Shown piece after piece: positions 9,772-18,141 of a stretch of DNA of 64,000 nucleotides. The stretch spans positions 2,217 through 66,216 of the forward strand of contig NZ_RJUA01000130.1 of the NCBI RefSeq assembly GCF_024343575.1, written 5' to 3'. Within the stretch, counting starts at the first letter, position 1. Every line of letters starts with the position of its first letter. Origin of the DNA: Lacihabitans sp. LS3-19. GTDB taxonomy: Bacteria > Bacteroidota > Bacteroidia > Cytophagales > Spirosomataceae. Under the pieces are notes generated by a model, which ran no database searches, was not told the DNA's origin, and saw only the letters and a program-made list of their open reading frames with translations. The position numbers and the translations under genes are program-made.

Positions 9772-10018
9772 ATTTAATTTCTAGTTTTTCTTTAAGTTGT
9801 GTAAGCGTTAAAAATCTTTCTTTTGGAGCCAAACTAGCTTCATCTAAAAGTGAAATTTGTTTTTCGCTTAGTTCAAAAGAATTTGAAATGTCATCATTTT
9901 CTGTAAAAGATATATTTTTTAAGACCTCATTTTCTTTACTGAGAGCATTCCATTCTTCAATTGGAATAAAAACCCCAGTATTGTTTCCTTTGCTATCTTT
10001 AATAAATTGTAAGGTCAT
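9755..10018 (-). CDS. Antitoxin of a ParE/RelE-type pair
   Basis: An 87-residue protein. The N-terminus (MTLQFIKDSKGNNTGVFIPIEEWNAL) has the beta-strand, basic linker and 'valid/IP.eeW' layout of Phd/YefM-like or ParD-like antitoxins in Bacteroidota. The rest is acidic and helical (FELSEKQISLLDEA, LTLTQLKEKLEIKYG), as expected for a toxin-wrapping tail. It has no function hit I can name precisely; the call rests on size, fold pattern and overlap with the toxin remnant. The frame is intact even though the toxin is not. Confidence 0.7.
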   Translation of the reverse strand: MTLQFIKDSKGNNTGVFIPIEEWNALSKENEVLKNISFTENDDISNSFELSEKQISLLDEASLAPKERFLTLTQLKEKLEIKYGLSL

Positions 10019-10036
10019 TATCTTATAAATTTAAAC

Positions 10037-10067
10037 CAAATTTAGTTTTTATTTTAAACAAATCCAA
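10037..10067 (-). promoter_or_regulatory. Candidate Bacteroidota promoter of the antitoxin gene
   Basis: On the minus strand: TTG (10065-10067), 20 bases, then TAAATTTG (10037-10044), matching TTG-N19-TAnnTTTG. The expected start point, at about 10030, leaves a leader of only about 12 bases before the ATG at 10018. Confidence 0.5.
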
Positions 10068-10277
10068 TTTCAAAATAATTTGTGGATAATATGGTTTATG
10101 AAGAATTTACTAATATTATGTAAATTTCTTTTGAATTAGTAAATATCGGTTCTTAACTGATATGCAATGGTGGAGAATATCTAAATCTAGAAATTTGGAA
10201 TCCATAAAATTTTTATTAAAAAAGTAAACAAAAGCCAGTTAACCGCATAATAATCAATAGGAAGTCCCAAAATTATA

Positions 10278-10488
10278 CATAGGGAAAAACCTATGTTAAA
10301 TATGTGAAAATAAGTTCAATCAAAATCTATATGTGCTATGTGGTTATTAATTTTTCCAAATGTGCTCACCATATCTCCCACAACACATAGGACACAATAG
10401 GAAACACCACATAGATAAATAAAAAAAAGCCTCTGTAAAGATGCAAAAATAAGCTCAAACAGAATCTAAGTTAACTATGTGGTTTTAA
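10278..10488. repeat. Degenerate direct repeat in the 10.0-10.5 kb spacer
   Basis: Two units of about 49 bases, 10302-10350 and 10440-10488, align as TGnnAAAATAAGyTCAA, CAaAATCTA and CTATGTGGTT, with a 138-base offset. Between them the words ACACATAG, CCACATAG and CTATGTGG recur, and ACATAGG/CCTATGT form an inverted repeat at 10278-10297. The whole 10,019-10,499 spacer (480 bases) holds only this and the antitoxin promoter. It looks like a decayed intergenic repeat family; no gene is visible. Confidence 0.5.
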
Positions 10489-10499
10489 TAAAAACAAGA

Positions 10500-10634
10500 C
10501 TACTCCACTTTCTTCTTCCCTCCAAACATAAAAATCAAAACAGCAACCACTAAACCAATACATACCAAACCAAAAACTGCCAACATAAAAATACCATTGG
10601 TGTAGTTTACCATAGGAACCATCGCATTTGTCAT
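10500..10634 (-). CDS. 44-residue single-pass membrane protein
   Basis: A short frame from an ATG (10632-10634) to TAG (10500-10502). The product has a polar N-terminus (about 14 residues), one hydrophobic helix (about residues 15-37, IFMLAVFGLVCIGLVVAVLI) and a basic end GGKKKVE, so the tail is probably cytoplasmic. The purine-rich AAAAAGAAG lies just before the start. Codon use is that of a real gene (a clean segregation of hydrophobic and charged residues is unlikely by chance). The function is unknown; small one-helix proteins often accompany respiratory or transport complexes. Confidence 0.6.
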   Translation of the reverse strand: MTNAMVPMVNYTNGIFMLAVFGLVCIGLVVAVLIFMFGGKKKVE

Positions 10635-10710
10635 CTTCTTTTTATTTTATTGCTTAAAACTAAGCTTTCATTATTTAAGAAAGAATGACAAATGTCACAT
10701 TGACTTAAAC

Positions 10711-10740
10711 AAAAAAACAGAGCTCATTGCTGAACTCTGT
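10711..10740 (-). terminator. Rho-independent terminator of the TIM-barrel gene
   Basis: Read on the minus strand, ACAGAGTTC (10732-10740) pairs with GAGCTCTGT (10717-10725) around a 6-base loop, then seven T. It follows the stop at 10767 by 26 bases. Confidence 0.85.
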
Positions 10741-10766
10741 TTATCAAAATTATAAAATTGGATTTC

Positions 10767-11636
10767 TTATTTAAATCCAAACTTAATCAAACCTTCTTTG
10801 CTTAATCGGATAGCCTCCATAGGTTCCATGCCGTCAAAAACTTGGTCTTGCTCAACGATATAGTATTTCATACCTGATAGTTTTTTATTTGCCAGAATCT
10901 TACCGAAATCTATCGTTCCTTTGCCCACAGGAGCAAATCTACCTTCCTTGTCCATGTCTTTCACATGCCAGATTTTAAAGCGACCTGGGTATTTTTGGAA
11001 CAATTCTACTGGGTCTTTTCCTGCTTTTGTTACCCAATAAAGGTCCATTTGGAAGTTTACATATTTAGGGTCCAAGTGCTCCAACATATATTCCATTGGT
11101 ACTATGCCTTTGCTATTTTTTTCAAACTCAAAAGCATGATTATGGTACAAAAATTTTAGGCCAGCGGCATCAGCTTTGCGGGAAATAGTATCTAAAACTG
11201 CTGTTAAGTGTTCTACATCGTCAGTCATTGCCAGAGACCTTGTTTTTGGGTCAAACTTAAACATACCCATTGGAGGTACCGGAGCCACAAAATATTTAAA
11301 TCCCGCCGCTTTTACGTCAGCTATCAATTTATCCGCATTTGAAGTAGTCATAGCTCCCATGTGTATACTGATAGGTTTTAAGCCAAGGCTTTTTGCATAA
11401 GATTTAAACTCCGCAGGTGTCATACCATAAAATTTGCCATCTTTGTAGTCTACTGCCTCTATGTATTTGTATCCTAAATCTGCTACTGCTTTTAAAGTAG
11501 CTTTTGGGTCTTTGCCCATTTCATTTCTTACAGTGTAGAGGGTCATACCACCCCATTTTTTCTGTGCAAATAATGACGAACTGATAGATAGCAATAAAAC
11601 TGCTACCAAAATTTTGGTTAGAAAACGGTTTTTCAT
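10767..11636 (-). CDS. Secreted sugar phosphate isomerase/epimerase-like TIM-barrel protein
   Basis: A 289-residue protein with a signal peptide (residues 1-24, ending SLFAQ) and an AP_endonuc_2/xylose isomerase-like TIM barrel. Visible barrel landmarks: LYTVRNEMGKDP, LKAVADLGYKYIEAVD, SIHMG, FLYHNHAFEFE, FQMDLYWVTKAG, WHVKDMD and YIVEQDQ. The conserved Glu, His and Asp that bind a divalent metal in this family are present. Related Bacteroidota proteins are periplasmic and often sit with sugar dehydrogenases or GH109 genes. The exact substrate is unknown. The upstream 295-base spacer shows nothing on this strand. Confidence 0.85.
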   Translation of the reverse strand: MKNRFLTKILVAVLLLSISSSLFAQKKWGGMTLYTVRNEMGKDPKATLKAVADLGYKYIEAVDYKDGKFYGMTPAEFKSYAKSLGLKPISIHMGAMTTSNADKLIADVKAAGFKYFVAPVPPMGMFKFDPKTRSLAMTDDVEHLTAVLDTISRKADAAGLKFLYHNHAFEFEKNSKGIVPMEYMLEHLDPKYVNFQMDLYWVTKAGKDPVELFQKYPGRFKIWHVKDMDKEGRFAPVGKGTIDFGKILANKKLSGMKYYIVEQDQVFDGMEPMEAIRLSKEGLIKFGFK

Positions 11637-11931
11637 AATTGAAGGTCAATCTTGGTTATGATGTACTAATTTTTAGGGCAAATTACGGAATTATTCTATT
11701 ACAGAAACGCTTATTGGACGAATTAGGCTAATTATTCGATGATAAAGACATTTTTCATTGTTTTTAATTGAGATTTTGGACTTTGAAGGATTTTGGAAAT
11801 TGTAATTAATTTATTTTCACCCCTTTTAAAAATATTTCTAAGGATAGAAAATTAAAATTTGAAAAAAGTTTTATTTTTTTAATAGTTAAATATAGTTTTG
11901 AAAAATTTATATCTAGCTTAAACCTCTAACC

Positions 11932-14136
11932 ATGAAATTTAAAATTTATATAATAATATTATTCTTGAGCAGTATTTTGGGTTATTCTCAACAAGGCGTT
12001 TATCAAAAAGTCAACGAAAGTAGAACTCTTAATTCCATAAAAACTTACAATGATGTCTTTAGCATCAATTCCAATAGCCAAGTATTGGATATGTCTGAAT
12101 TCAAAAATACGGCTAGTGTCACTTTGTTAAATTTAAATTCATCAACCATTGATTTGATTAATCAAGATAAGCCTGCTTTTTTGCAGATTTCTATACCATT
12201 TACAAACAAATCGAAGATAAATTTAGAGCTAATACCAATTGATATTTTTTCACCTACTTATAAGGTTGTTGATGCTAGGAATGATGAAATCGCTTTTGTT
12301 AAAGGTTTATTTTACCAAGGAATCGTAAAAGGAGACGCTAGGTCTGTCGTTTCTATTATTATTCAAGACGGTGAATTGAGTGGAATTGTTTCAACGGATA
12401 AAGGAAATTTCGTTTTGGGTAAATTGAAGAATACTAGCGATTATATTTTTTATAATGATCGAGACTTGGTGCAGGGTTCCGATTTTGAATGTAGTTTGAA
12501 TACCGAATTGATGGTGCATGATTTAAATAGTCAAATAAGCAATCAAACAATCAATACAAATGTTGCTTGTAGAGCGGTGGAGGTATATGTTGAGGCTGAT
12601 AGTGCTTTATTTAAATCAAGAGGATACAACATGACGACTACTACTAATTTTGTAAATGCATTATTTGCTCAAGTGGCGGTATTATATTCAAATGAGAATT
12701 TGGCAATTCAGATATCCGAACTGAAAATTTGGAACACTACTGATCCGTATGCAAGTACTACTAATACAAGTACGATGTTAAACGCTTTTGGAACACAAGT
12801 AGGCAATACTTTTAATGGAGATATTGCTCATCTTTTGTCTGCTAGGTCAGTTGGGGGCGGTCGTGCTGGTTTGGATGTTTTATGTAATAAAGGCAAAGGG
12901 GTAAGTGGAAGTATTAACGGAAGCGTATACAATGTGCCAACTTATTCGTGGAATGTTATGGTGGTTTCACACGAAATTGGACATAATTTTGGCTCCCCCC
13001 ACACGCAGAGCTGTTCATGGCCGGGTGGACCTATAGATAATTGTGTTGCAGTTGAAAGTGGTCCGTGCAGTCCGGGCCCTGCACCCACCAATGGAGGCAC
13101 AATTATGAGTTATTGTCATACCACGGGATATGGAATAAATTTTGTTAATGGATTTGGGATTTTACCAGGAAATCTAATAAGGCAAAGAACCCAAGAGTGC
13201 TTTGGTAGTGCTTTAGCACCTACAAATTTAACTGTTATTGAAACATCTAGTTCTAACGCATTTTTGGCTTGGAATCATATAGGAGGCATTTTTACAGTAC
13301 GCTATAAGTTTTCTTCGTCAAATACATGGATAACAGCAAGTACCACAAATAATACATTTATAGAAATTACTGGCCTATCTGCCAATGCCAATTACGATTG
13401 GGAGGTAAAATCTACATGTAGCCCTTATGCAAGCTCCATTTTTCAAACAAATTCTAATCCGCCAATTAGCTATTGTACCCCTGTAATTTCTACTACTTGT
13501 AGCAATTTTTATTTAGGGATTGATGACTTTATTGTGAATGGAACTAATTGGAATCCAAACTCAAATTGTTTAGGAGTTGGTGGGATAACTTTGAAGTTTG
13601 ATCCAATTAGGACTTTAAATTTTGGAACCACTTATAATTTTACCTTAAATCCTTTATGGATAGGAGGAAACAACATACATGCATCTATATGGATTGATTT
13701 AAACAAAAATGGGATTTTTGAAACTTCAGAAAGATTGTTCAACACTACTACCTCCACCAATAATCCTATTAATAGCACCTTCGCTATTCCAATTTCCGCT
13801 ACTCCAATTTCCAAAACAAGATTAAGAGTTAATGTTTATTATTATAATTGGGAAAATACCCCTTGCGGGACAATCACTTATGGAGAGTCAGAGGATTACA
13901 TCATTAATCTGAGCGGGCCATGTCCTTCAAGTATAGCTTTAGTTAGCACTGCCGACAATATTAATGGAGGTGTTGTTAATAAGCAAGCCTCTGCAACTTC
14001 TGGCCTTATAGATGCTAGGAATGTGATTTCGAATGCAGCAAACGTAATTTATGAAGCTAAAGCGATTGAATTAAATAAAGGTTTTAAAGCAGATACTGGG
14101 GTAGTGTTTGAGGCTAAAACTGGTGGGTGTAATTGA
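11932..14136 (+). CDS. Secreted M12B (reprolysin-like) metalloprotease with FN3, GEVED and C-terminal sorting module
   Basis: A 734-residue exported protein: signal peptide 1-19 (ending GYSQ), a propeptide-like region to about 210, then a metzincin domain with the zinc site HEIGHNFGSPH at 347-357 and the Met-turn IMSYC at 391-395. A fibronectin type III domain (about 430-505), a GEVED-like beta domain (about 545-655: WIDLNKNGIFE, GESEDYIINL) and a C-terminal module (about 672-734, ending GGCN) follow. The same module ends the large esterase at 47-50 kb; it resembles the 3-coathanger-stack/GCx-COOH type C-termini of Bacteroidota. The role is probably extracellular proteolysis. TAGTTTTG at 11893-11900 may be its -7 box. 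Confidence 0.88.
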   Translation: MKFKIYIIILFLSSILGYSQQGVYQKVNESRTLNSIKTYNDVFSINSNSQVLDMSEFKNTASVTLLNLNSSTIDLINQDKPAFLQISIPFTNKSKINLELIPIDIFSPTYKVVDARNDEIAFVKGLFYQGIVKGDARSVVSIIIQDGELSGIVSTDKGNFVLGKLKNTSDYIFYNDRDLVQGSDFECSLNTELMVHDLNSQISNQTINTNVACRAVEVYVEADSALFKSRGYNMTTTTNFVNALFAQVAVLYSNENLAIQISELKIWNTTDPYASTTNTSTMLNAFGTQVGNTFNGDIAHLLSARSVGGGRAGLDVLCNKGKGVSGSINGSVYNVPTYSWNVMVVSHEIGHNFGSPHTQSCSWPGGPIDNCVAVESGPCSPGPAPTNGGTIMSYCHTTGYGINFVNGFGILPGNLIRQRTQECFGSALAPTNLTVIETSSSNAFLAWNHIGGIFTVRYKFSSSNTWITASTTNNTFIEITGLSANANYDWEVKSTCSPYASSIFQTNSNPPISYCTPVISTTCSNFYLGIDDFIVNGTNWNPNSNCLGVGGITLKFDPIRTLNFGTTYNFTLNPLWIGGNNIHASIWIDLNKNGIFETSERLFNTTTSTNNPINSTFAIPISATPISKTRLRVNVYYYNWENTPCGTITYGESEDYIINLSGPCPSSIALVSTADNINGGVVNKQASATSGLIDARNVISNAANVIYEAKAIELNKGFKADTGVVFEAKTGGCN

Positions 14137-14287
14137 GCTTGGTTTTTTATGCATTGCTCTTGGTGTTATTTTAAATTCTTTTTTATTCAAATTCCATTTT
14201 TAATCATAAAATAATGACTTTTTCTGTGTTTAATCTCATTGTTTATTTTGGGATTACTTTCTAATTTTTCTTAAAATTAGAATCCTT

Positions 14288-15412
14288 ATGGAAATTTTGG
14301 AATTGTCTTCAAAAAAACATTTTAAGCAATTTGTGAATTTGCCTTTTGAAATTCATAAGAACCATTCCGGATGGCTACCTCCCATACTATCAGATGATGA
14401 GGTCTTTTTTGATAAAAATAAAAATAACCAGTTTTCTAAATCAGATACAGTTTTGGTTTTGGCTTTAAAAAACAATAAGCCTGTTGGTAGAATTATGGGA
14501 ATTGTGCCAACTGAATACAATCTAAAACACAATCTTAGAGATGTAAGATTTAATTATTTGGAAACTTTTGAAGATTATGAGGTTGTATATGAGCTATTAA
14601 AATTTGTTGAAAATTGGGGTCGTCAAAAAGGTTGTACCAGCATAGTGGGTCCATTAGGATTTTCTGACAAAGAGCCACAAGGTTTAGAAATCGAAGGTTT
14701 TGATAATCCTCCCCTAATTTTAACTAATAACAATTGGCCTTTCATGGTCGGTTTTCTTGAAAAATATGGGTTTAAAAAAAAGACCGACCTTTTATCTTAC
14801 AAAATTCCTGTTCCAGAGGAATATCCTGATGAGTATTTTCAAAAATATTGTTTATATCGAGAGCAACATAAGAATCTAAAGATATTAAATATAAAAACCA
14901 GGTATGGCGTTTGGAAATATCTCAAACCGGCCATGAATTTAATAAATGAACTTTTTAGTGAAATTTATGCCCATAATCCGATGTCAAAAAAGGATATTAA
15001 TCTATTGGTCAAAAGGTTTTTATTTTTATTGGTTCCCAAGTATATGAAAGGGATTTTAAACGAAAAAAAAGAATTGATAGCATTCGTAATTGGCATGCCA
15101 GATATCGCAAAGGGTATTCAAGAGTGCAATGGACGATTGTTTCCTTTAGGTTTTTGGAAGATTTTTCAAAGTCAACGAAAAACCAAGGATTTGATTCTGA
15201 TGCTAGGAGGAATTAAAAAAGAATATAGAAATATAGGTTTGGATTTTTGGCTAAGCTTAGAGATTTTTAATGAAATTCATAAAGCTGGAATAATAACAGT
15301 GAAAGGTCATCTGGTGTTAGAAAGTAATGTCAAAACGCAAGCTAAAATGACCAAATTTGGTGGAGAAGTGAATAAAAGGTTTAGGATTTTTGAGAAAAAT
15401 ATACAAGTGTAA
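14288..15412 (+). CDS. GNAT-like N-acetyltransferase family protein
   Basis: A 374-residue cytosolic protein of a conserved Bacteroidota family related to YghO. It has a GNAT-like core: a GxxxGRIMGI segment, then a marked block GPLGFSDKEPQGLEIEGFD with NPPLILTNNNWPFM, and a C-terminal half with GIKKEYRNIGLDFWLSLE and LVLESNVKTQAKMTKFGGE, which is the last GNAT strand/helix. No substrate can be inferred. It is flanked by spacers on both sides and has its own start at ATG 14288; the next lipoprotein gene is 77 bases on. Confidence 0.65.
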   Translation: MEILELSSKKHFKQFVNLPFEIHKNHSGWLPPILSDDEVFFDKNKNNQFSKSDTVLVLALKNNKPVGRIMGIVPTEYNLKHNLRDVRFNYLETFEDYEVVYELLKFVENWGRQKGCTSIVGPLGFSDKEPQGLEIEGFDNPPLILTNNNWPFMVGFLEKYGFKKKTDLLSYKIPVPEEYPDEYFQKYCLYREQHKNLKILNIKTRYGVWKYLKPAMNLINELFSEIYAHNPMSKKDINLLVKRFLFLLVPKYMKGILNEKKELIAFVIGMPDIAKGIQECNGRLFPLGFWKIFQSQRKTKDLILMLGGIKKEYRNIGLDFWLSLEIFNEIHKAGIITVKGHLVLESNVKTQAKMTKFGGEVNKRFRIFEKNIQV

Positions 15413-15489
15413 TTTTGCATACAATATGCTTATAGTCATAGTTTTATTAAAATATTCAATGTAAGTTAAAGGTATAAAACAATGACAAT

Positions 15490-16125
15490 ATGAAAGCTAA
15501 AAATCTAATTGCAATACTGACTTTGGTATCCTTGTTTTCATGTGATACTTCCAAAGTAACTCCCGAAAAACCAATTGCTGGTGACCCACTAGCTTTATCA
15601 GAGCTGGGAAATACCTTTAGTGTTTATACAGGTGTTGGTGGTCTAAGTGTTTCTGAGGCAAAAGTTAGTTCAGTAGGTGAGGGAATATCTACAACCACAG
15701 TTAAAATTTCTGTCACAGACGAAAAATTGCTTAAATGGAAAGATACTTTTCCATATTTAAAAAATGTAAATGGCAATGTGGCTGAATTGGATATAGCAGG
15801 TAGAGTCACAACAGAGGGAATTCAATCTGTTTACAATGGGGAGTATTTTACTTTGATAAAATTTGACGCTAAAGTAGGTGACAAATACGAAGGTGAGATA
15901 AATGGGAAAACTGTTGTAAGGGATGTTGTGTCAAAATCTGAAACAGATGACTATGCTTATGGTTTTTTTGATATTAAAGTTTATGCGATAGAAGAAAGGG
16001 GAACGGGTTTGCCAGGCTTACAAAAAATCATATATTATGTAAATCACAAATTCGGAATAGTTGGCATTGAAGCTGTTTTTGAAGACGGCTCAAAAAGTAA
16101 AATTTCAGTCTTTAGTAAAAATTAG
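15490..16125 (+). CDS. Hypothetical lipoprotein
   Basis: A 211-residue protein with a lipoprotein signal (LVSLFSCDTS, lipid-attached Cys about residue 18). The mature part is rich in beta strands and threonine and has no catalytic motif I recognise. It could be a small outer-membrane-anchored binding or structural protein. No family is named with confidence. A terminator follows. Confidence 0.7.
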   Translation: MKAKNLIAILTLVSLFSCDTSKVTPEKPIAGDPLALSELGNTFSVYTGVGGLSVSEAKVSSVGEGISTTTVKISVTDEKLLKWKDTFPYLKNVNGNVAELDIAGRVTTEGIQSVYNGEYFTLIKFDAKVGDKYEGEINGKTVVRDVVSKSETDDYAYGFFDIKVYAIEERGTGLPGLQKIIYYVNHKFGIVGIEAVFEDGSKSKISVFSKN

Positions 16126-16150
16126 ACTTATACAAGTTTTGTTTGTTTTG

Positions 16151-16191
16151 AAAGAGCTTTTTCATGATTATTTGAATTAGCTCTTTTTTTT
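16151..16191 (+). terminator. Rho-independent terminator after the 15.5 kb lipoprotein gene
   Basis: Stem AAAGAGCT (16151-16158) with AGCTCTTT (16179-16186), loop about 20 bases and a run of T to 16191. The rest of the spacer to 16428 is AT-rich and shows only AT tracts, with no clear promoter for the next gene. Confidence 0.65.
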
Positions 16192-16428
16192 GCTCACTCA
16201 AAAAGCGGTTTGTTTTACGACGAAATTCTTTATTAATGTATAGAATAATGAATTCATTTTTTTCTTAATTCTACTTTGCATTTTGTTTTATCCAATTCTG
16301 ATGTTTCCATTTCCAAAATTTAGTCTAATGAAATTTAAATAAAAAAAACGTTTATTTTTTTAATCCAATTTTGGTTAGTAGTCGTAAATGTGGAAAAGTT
16401 AAAATTATTAAAACTAAAAATTACTTCT

Positions 16429-17466
16429 ATGAAAAAGCATTTTAAAATTCTTGCACTTTTTACTGGTTTGGTCGTTTTAGCATCATGCGAAAAAATGGAT
16501 GATACAGACATGACACCCGGTATGCAAACTTCAACAACGGCGGTTTTATATGCATCCAATAACTCAAATGGGGACATTTCGGCTTATGATTTGAAAAACT
16601 CTGGCAGTTCAGCTACTACTTTTACATCAAGTGCTTCTGCTGCTGATGGCGTTTATTTTGACGCAAACTCGAATACGGTTTTTCAGGTTTCAAGAACAGA
16701 TAAAAATATTGAGGGTTTCAAATTAGGAGCAAATATAAGCTTAGGCGGAATTTTGAATTTGGACGTGTCTCTTAAAAGTTCAAATGACATGGAAAGCCCA
16801 AGAGAAATGGCAGTAAATGGCGATTATTTTGTAGTTGTTGACAATGCAGATGTAGATAAAAATGCCGCAACATTAGACGGTAGATTGTTTGTCTATCAAA
16901 AAACTGGAGATTCGTTTAAATTGAGAAATGTGATTACTACAGATTTTAAACTATGGGGAATCACATTTATCGGAAACGATTTGTATGCAGTAGTTGATGC
17001 CGATAATGAATTGGCAGTGTTCTCGAATTTTCTAAATAACATGTCTAATGCATCTTTAAGTGCGAGCAAAAGAGTCGTTATAGAAGGAATTGTCAGAACT
17101 CACGGCTTAGATTATGACGAATCTACTGATACCATGGTGCTTACGGATATTGGCGATGCAACTAACACCCAAACGGATGGTGGTTTTCAGGTAATAACCG
17201 GTTTTAAAAGTAAATTTAATGGTGTTAGCAACAATGGAACATTGACAATGTCAAACCAAATAAGAGTAGCTGGAGCCATGAGTTTGATGGGAAACCCAGT
17301 TGATGTAGCTTACGATGGCGAAACAAAAACCGTTTATATTGCTGAAGCTGGAAACGGTGGAGGTAGAGTTTTATCTTACACCAATATTATGTCAAGTGGA
17401 GACATGAGCCCTGTTATGAATACAAGCCTTGCTGCAGCATCGGCTTTGTATCTTCATAAAAAGTGA
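16429..17466 (+). CDS. Lipoprotein with beta-propeller-like repeats
   Basis: 345 residues. I chose the ATG at 16429 because it gives a proper lipoprotein signal (KKHFKILALFTGLVVLASC); a GTG 13 codons upstream would add a charged stretch that spoils it. The mature protein reads as a chain of blades with YASNNSNGDISAYDL, VYFDANSNTVFQVSR, LVVVDNADV and VAYDGETKTVYIAEAG, like 6- or 7-bladed NHL/DUF-type propellers. It probably binds a ligand at the cell surface; I know no defined role. Confidence 0.7.
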   Translation: MKKHFKILALFTGLVVLASCEKMDDTDMTPGMQTSTTAVLYASNNSNGDISAYDLKNSGSSATTFTSSASAADGVYFDANSNTVFQVSRTDKNIEGFKLGANISLGGILNLDVSLKSSNDMESPREMAVNGDYFVVVDNADVDKNAATLDGRLFVYQKTGDSFKLRNVITTDFKLWGITFIGNDLYAVVDADNELAVFSNFLNNMSNASLSASKRVVIEGIVRTHGLDYDESTDTMVLTDIGDATNTQTDGGFQVITGFKSKFNGVSNNGTLTMSNQIRVAGAMSLMGNPVDVAYDGETKTVYIAEAGNGGGRVLSYTNIMSSGDMSPVMNTSLAAASALYLHKK

Positions 17467-17590
17467 TTTATTGAAAATTGGAAAAAATAAATTAGTTAAT
17501 TTTGTCAGGTAAATTTAATATTTGATTTTGGAATATTAGTTAAGTTTTTATTCTTTAAACAGAATAATATTTGGTTTTCGTGTCTTTTGT

Positions 17591-17621
17591 TTTGATTTTT
17601 CAATATTTTTTATTATCTTTG
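17591..17621 (+). promoter_or_regulatory. Consensus Bacteroidota promoter
   Basis: TTTG at 17591-17594, exactly 19 bases, then TATCTTTG at 17614-17621, an ideal match to the Bacteroidota housekeeping sigma pattern TTG-N19-TAnnTTTG. The start point would fall near 17628, about 12 bases before the ATG at 17640, so the mRNA has almost no leader. Confidence 0.65.
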
Positions 17622-17639
17622 AGGCATCACCAATAAAAT

Positions 17640-18002
17640 ATGTTTATGATTAGATTAAAGTATGTTGAAAAAACTGTGGAATGGGCAAAAGAGGCTGGAT
17701 TTAATAATATTAAGGCAAAGATAGATGGATATGAAAATCCTTTTGCTTTTCAAAGGAAAAGTGATAATGAGAAGTTTTCTCCTGATGTTACAGGCATAAA
17801 TAAAGAAACAAAATATTATTTTCATTTAGCATTAAAAACCGAAACTGCAGAAGACAACTATACTAATCTAATATTATTGGATGAGTTAGCGAAAATAAAG
17901 AAAAGTAAGCTCTATGTGATGGCCCCAGCTGGACATGTTAAATATGCAAGAGAATTAATTGTAAGCTCAAAACTTGAAAATGCCGAAGTAGTTAAAATTT
18001 AA
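17640..18002 (+). CDS. Hypothetical 120-residue protein
   Basis: A cytosolic, highly charged protein (many Lys, Glu and Asn) with no signal peptide and an alpha/beta pattern: helix VEKTVEWAKEAG, strand IKAKIDG, then FSPDVTGINKETKYYFHLALKTE and a helix LILLDELAKIKKSKLYVMAP. The PD followed by a hydrophobic strand ending in ALKTE faintly resembles a PD-(D/E)xK nuclease core, but the expected acidic residue is not in place. I do not recognise the family and give no function. The start could also be the ATG two codons on. Confidence 0.65.
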   Translation: MFMIRLKYVEKTVEWAKEAGFNNIKAKIDGYENPFAFQRKSDNEKFSPDVTGINKETKYYFHLALKTETAEDNYTNLILLDELAKIKKSKLYVMAPAGHVKYARELIVSSKLENAEVVKI

Positions 18003-18069
18003 CTCGCATAAATTTAATTTTCTCTAAAATTGAAAAACACCTTCTTTGGGATTAAATATTTATTATAAA

Positions 18070-18102
18070 ACAAAAAGACCAGCACTTAGTTGGTCTTTTT
18101 GT
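18070..18102. terminator. Bidirectional rho-independent terminator
   Basis: Perfect stem of 12 base pairs (18070-18081, ACAAAAAGACCA, with 18091-18102), loop of nine, T-rich on either strand. It sits between convergent genes ending at 18002 and 18142 and serves both. Confidence 0.9.
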
Positions 18103-18141
18103 TTTTAATTTTACGATATTGACGTGTATTAATCAACTATA

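Noticed and set aside
16335-16577. An 80-residue minus-strand frame
   Set aside because: It overlaps the start of the propeller lipoprotein and lacks family features; a shadow.
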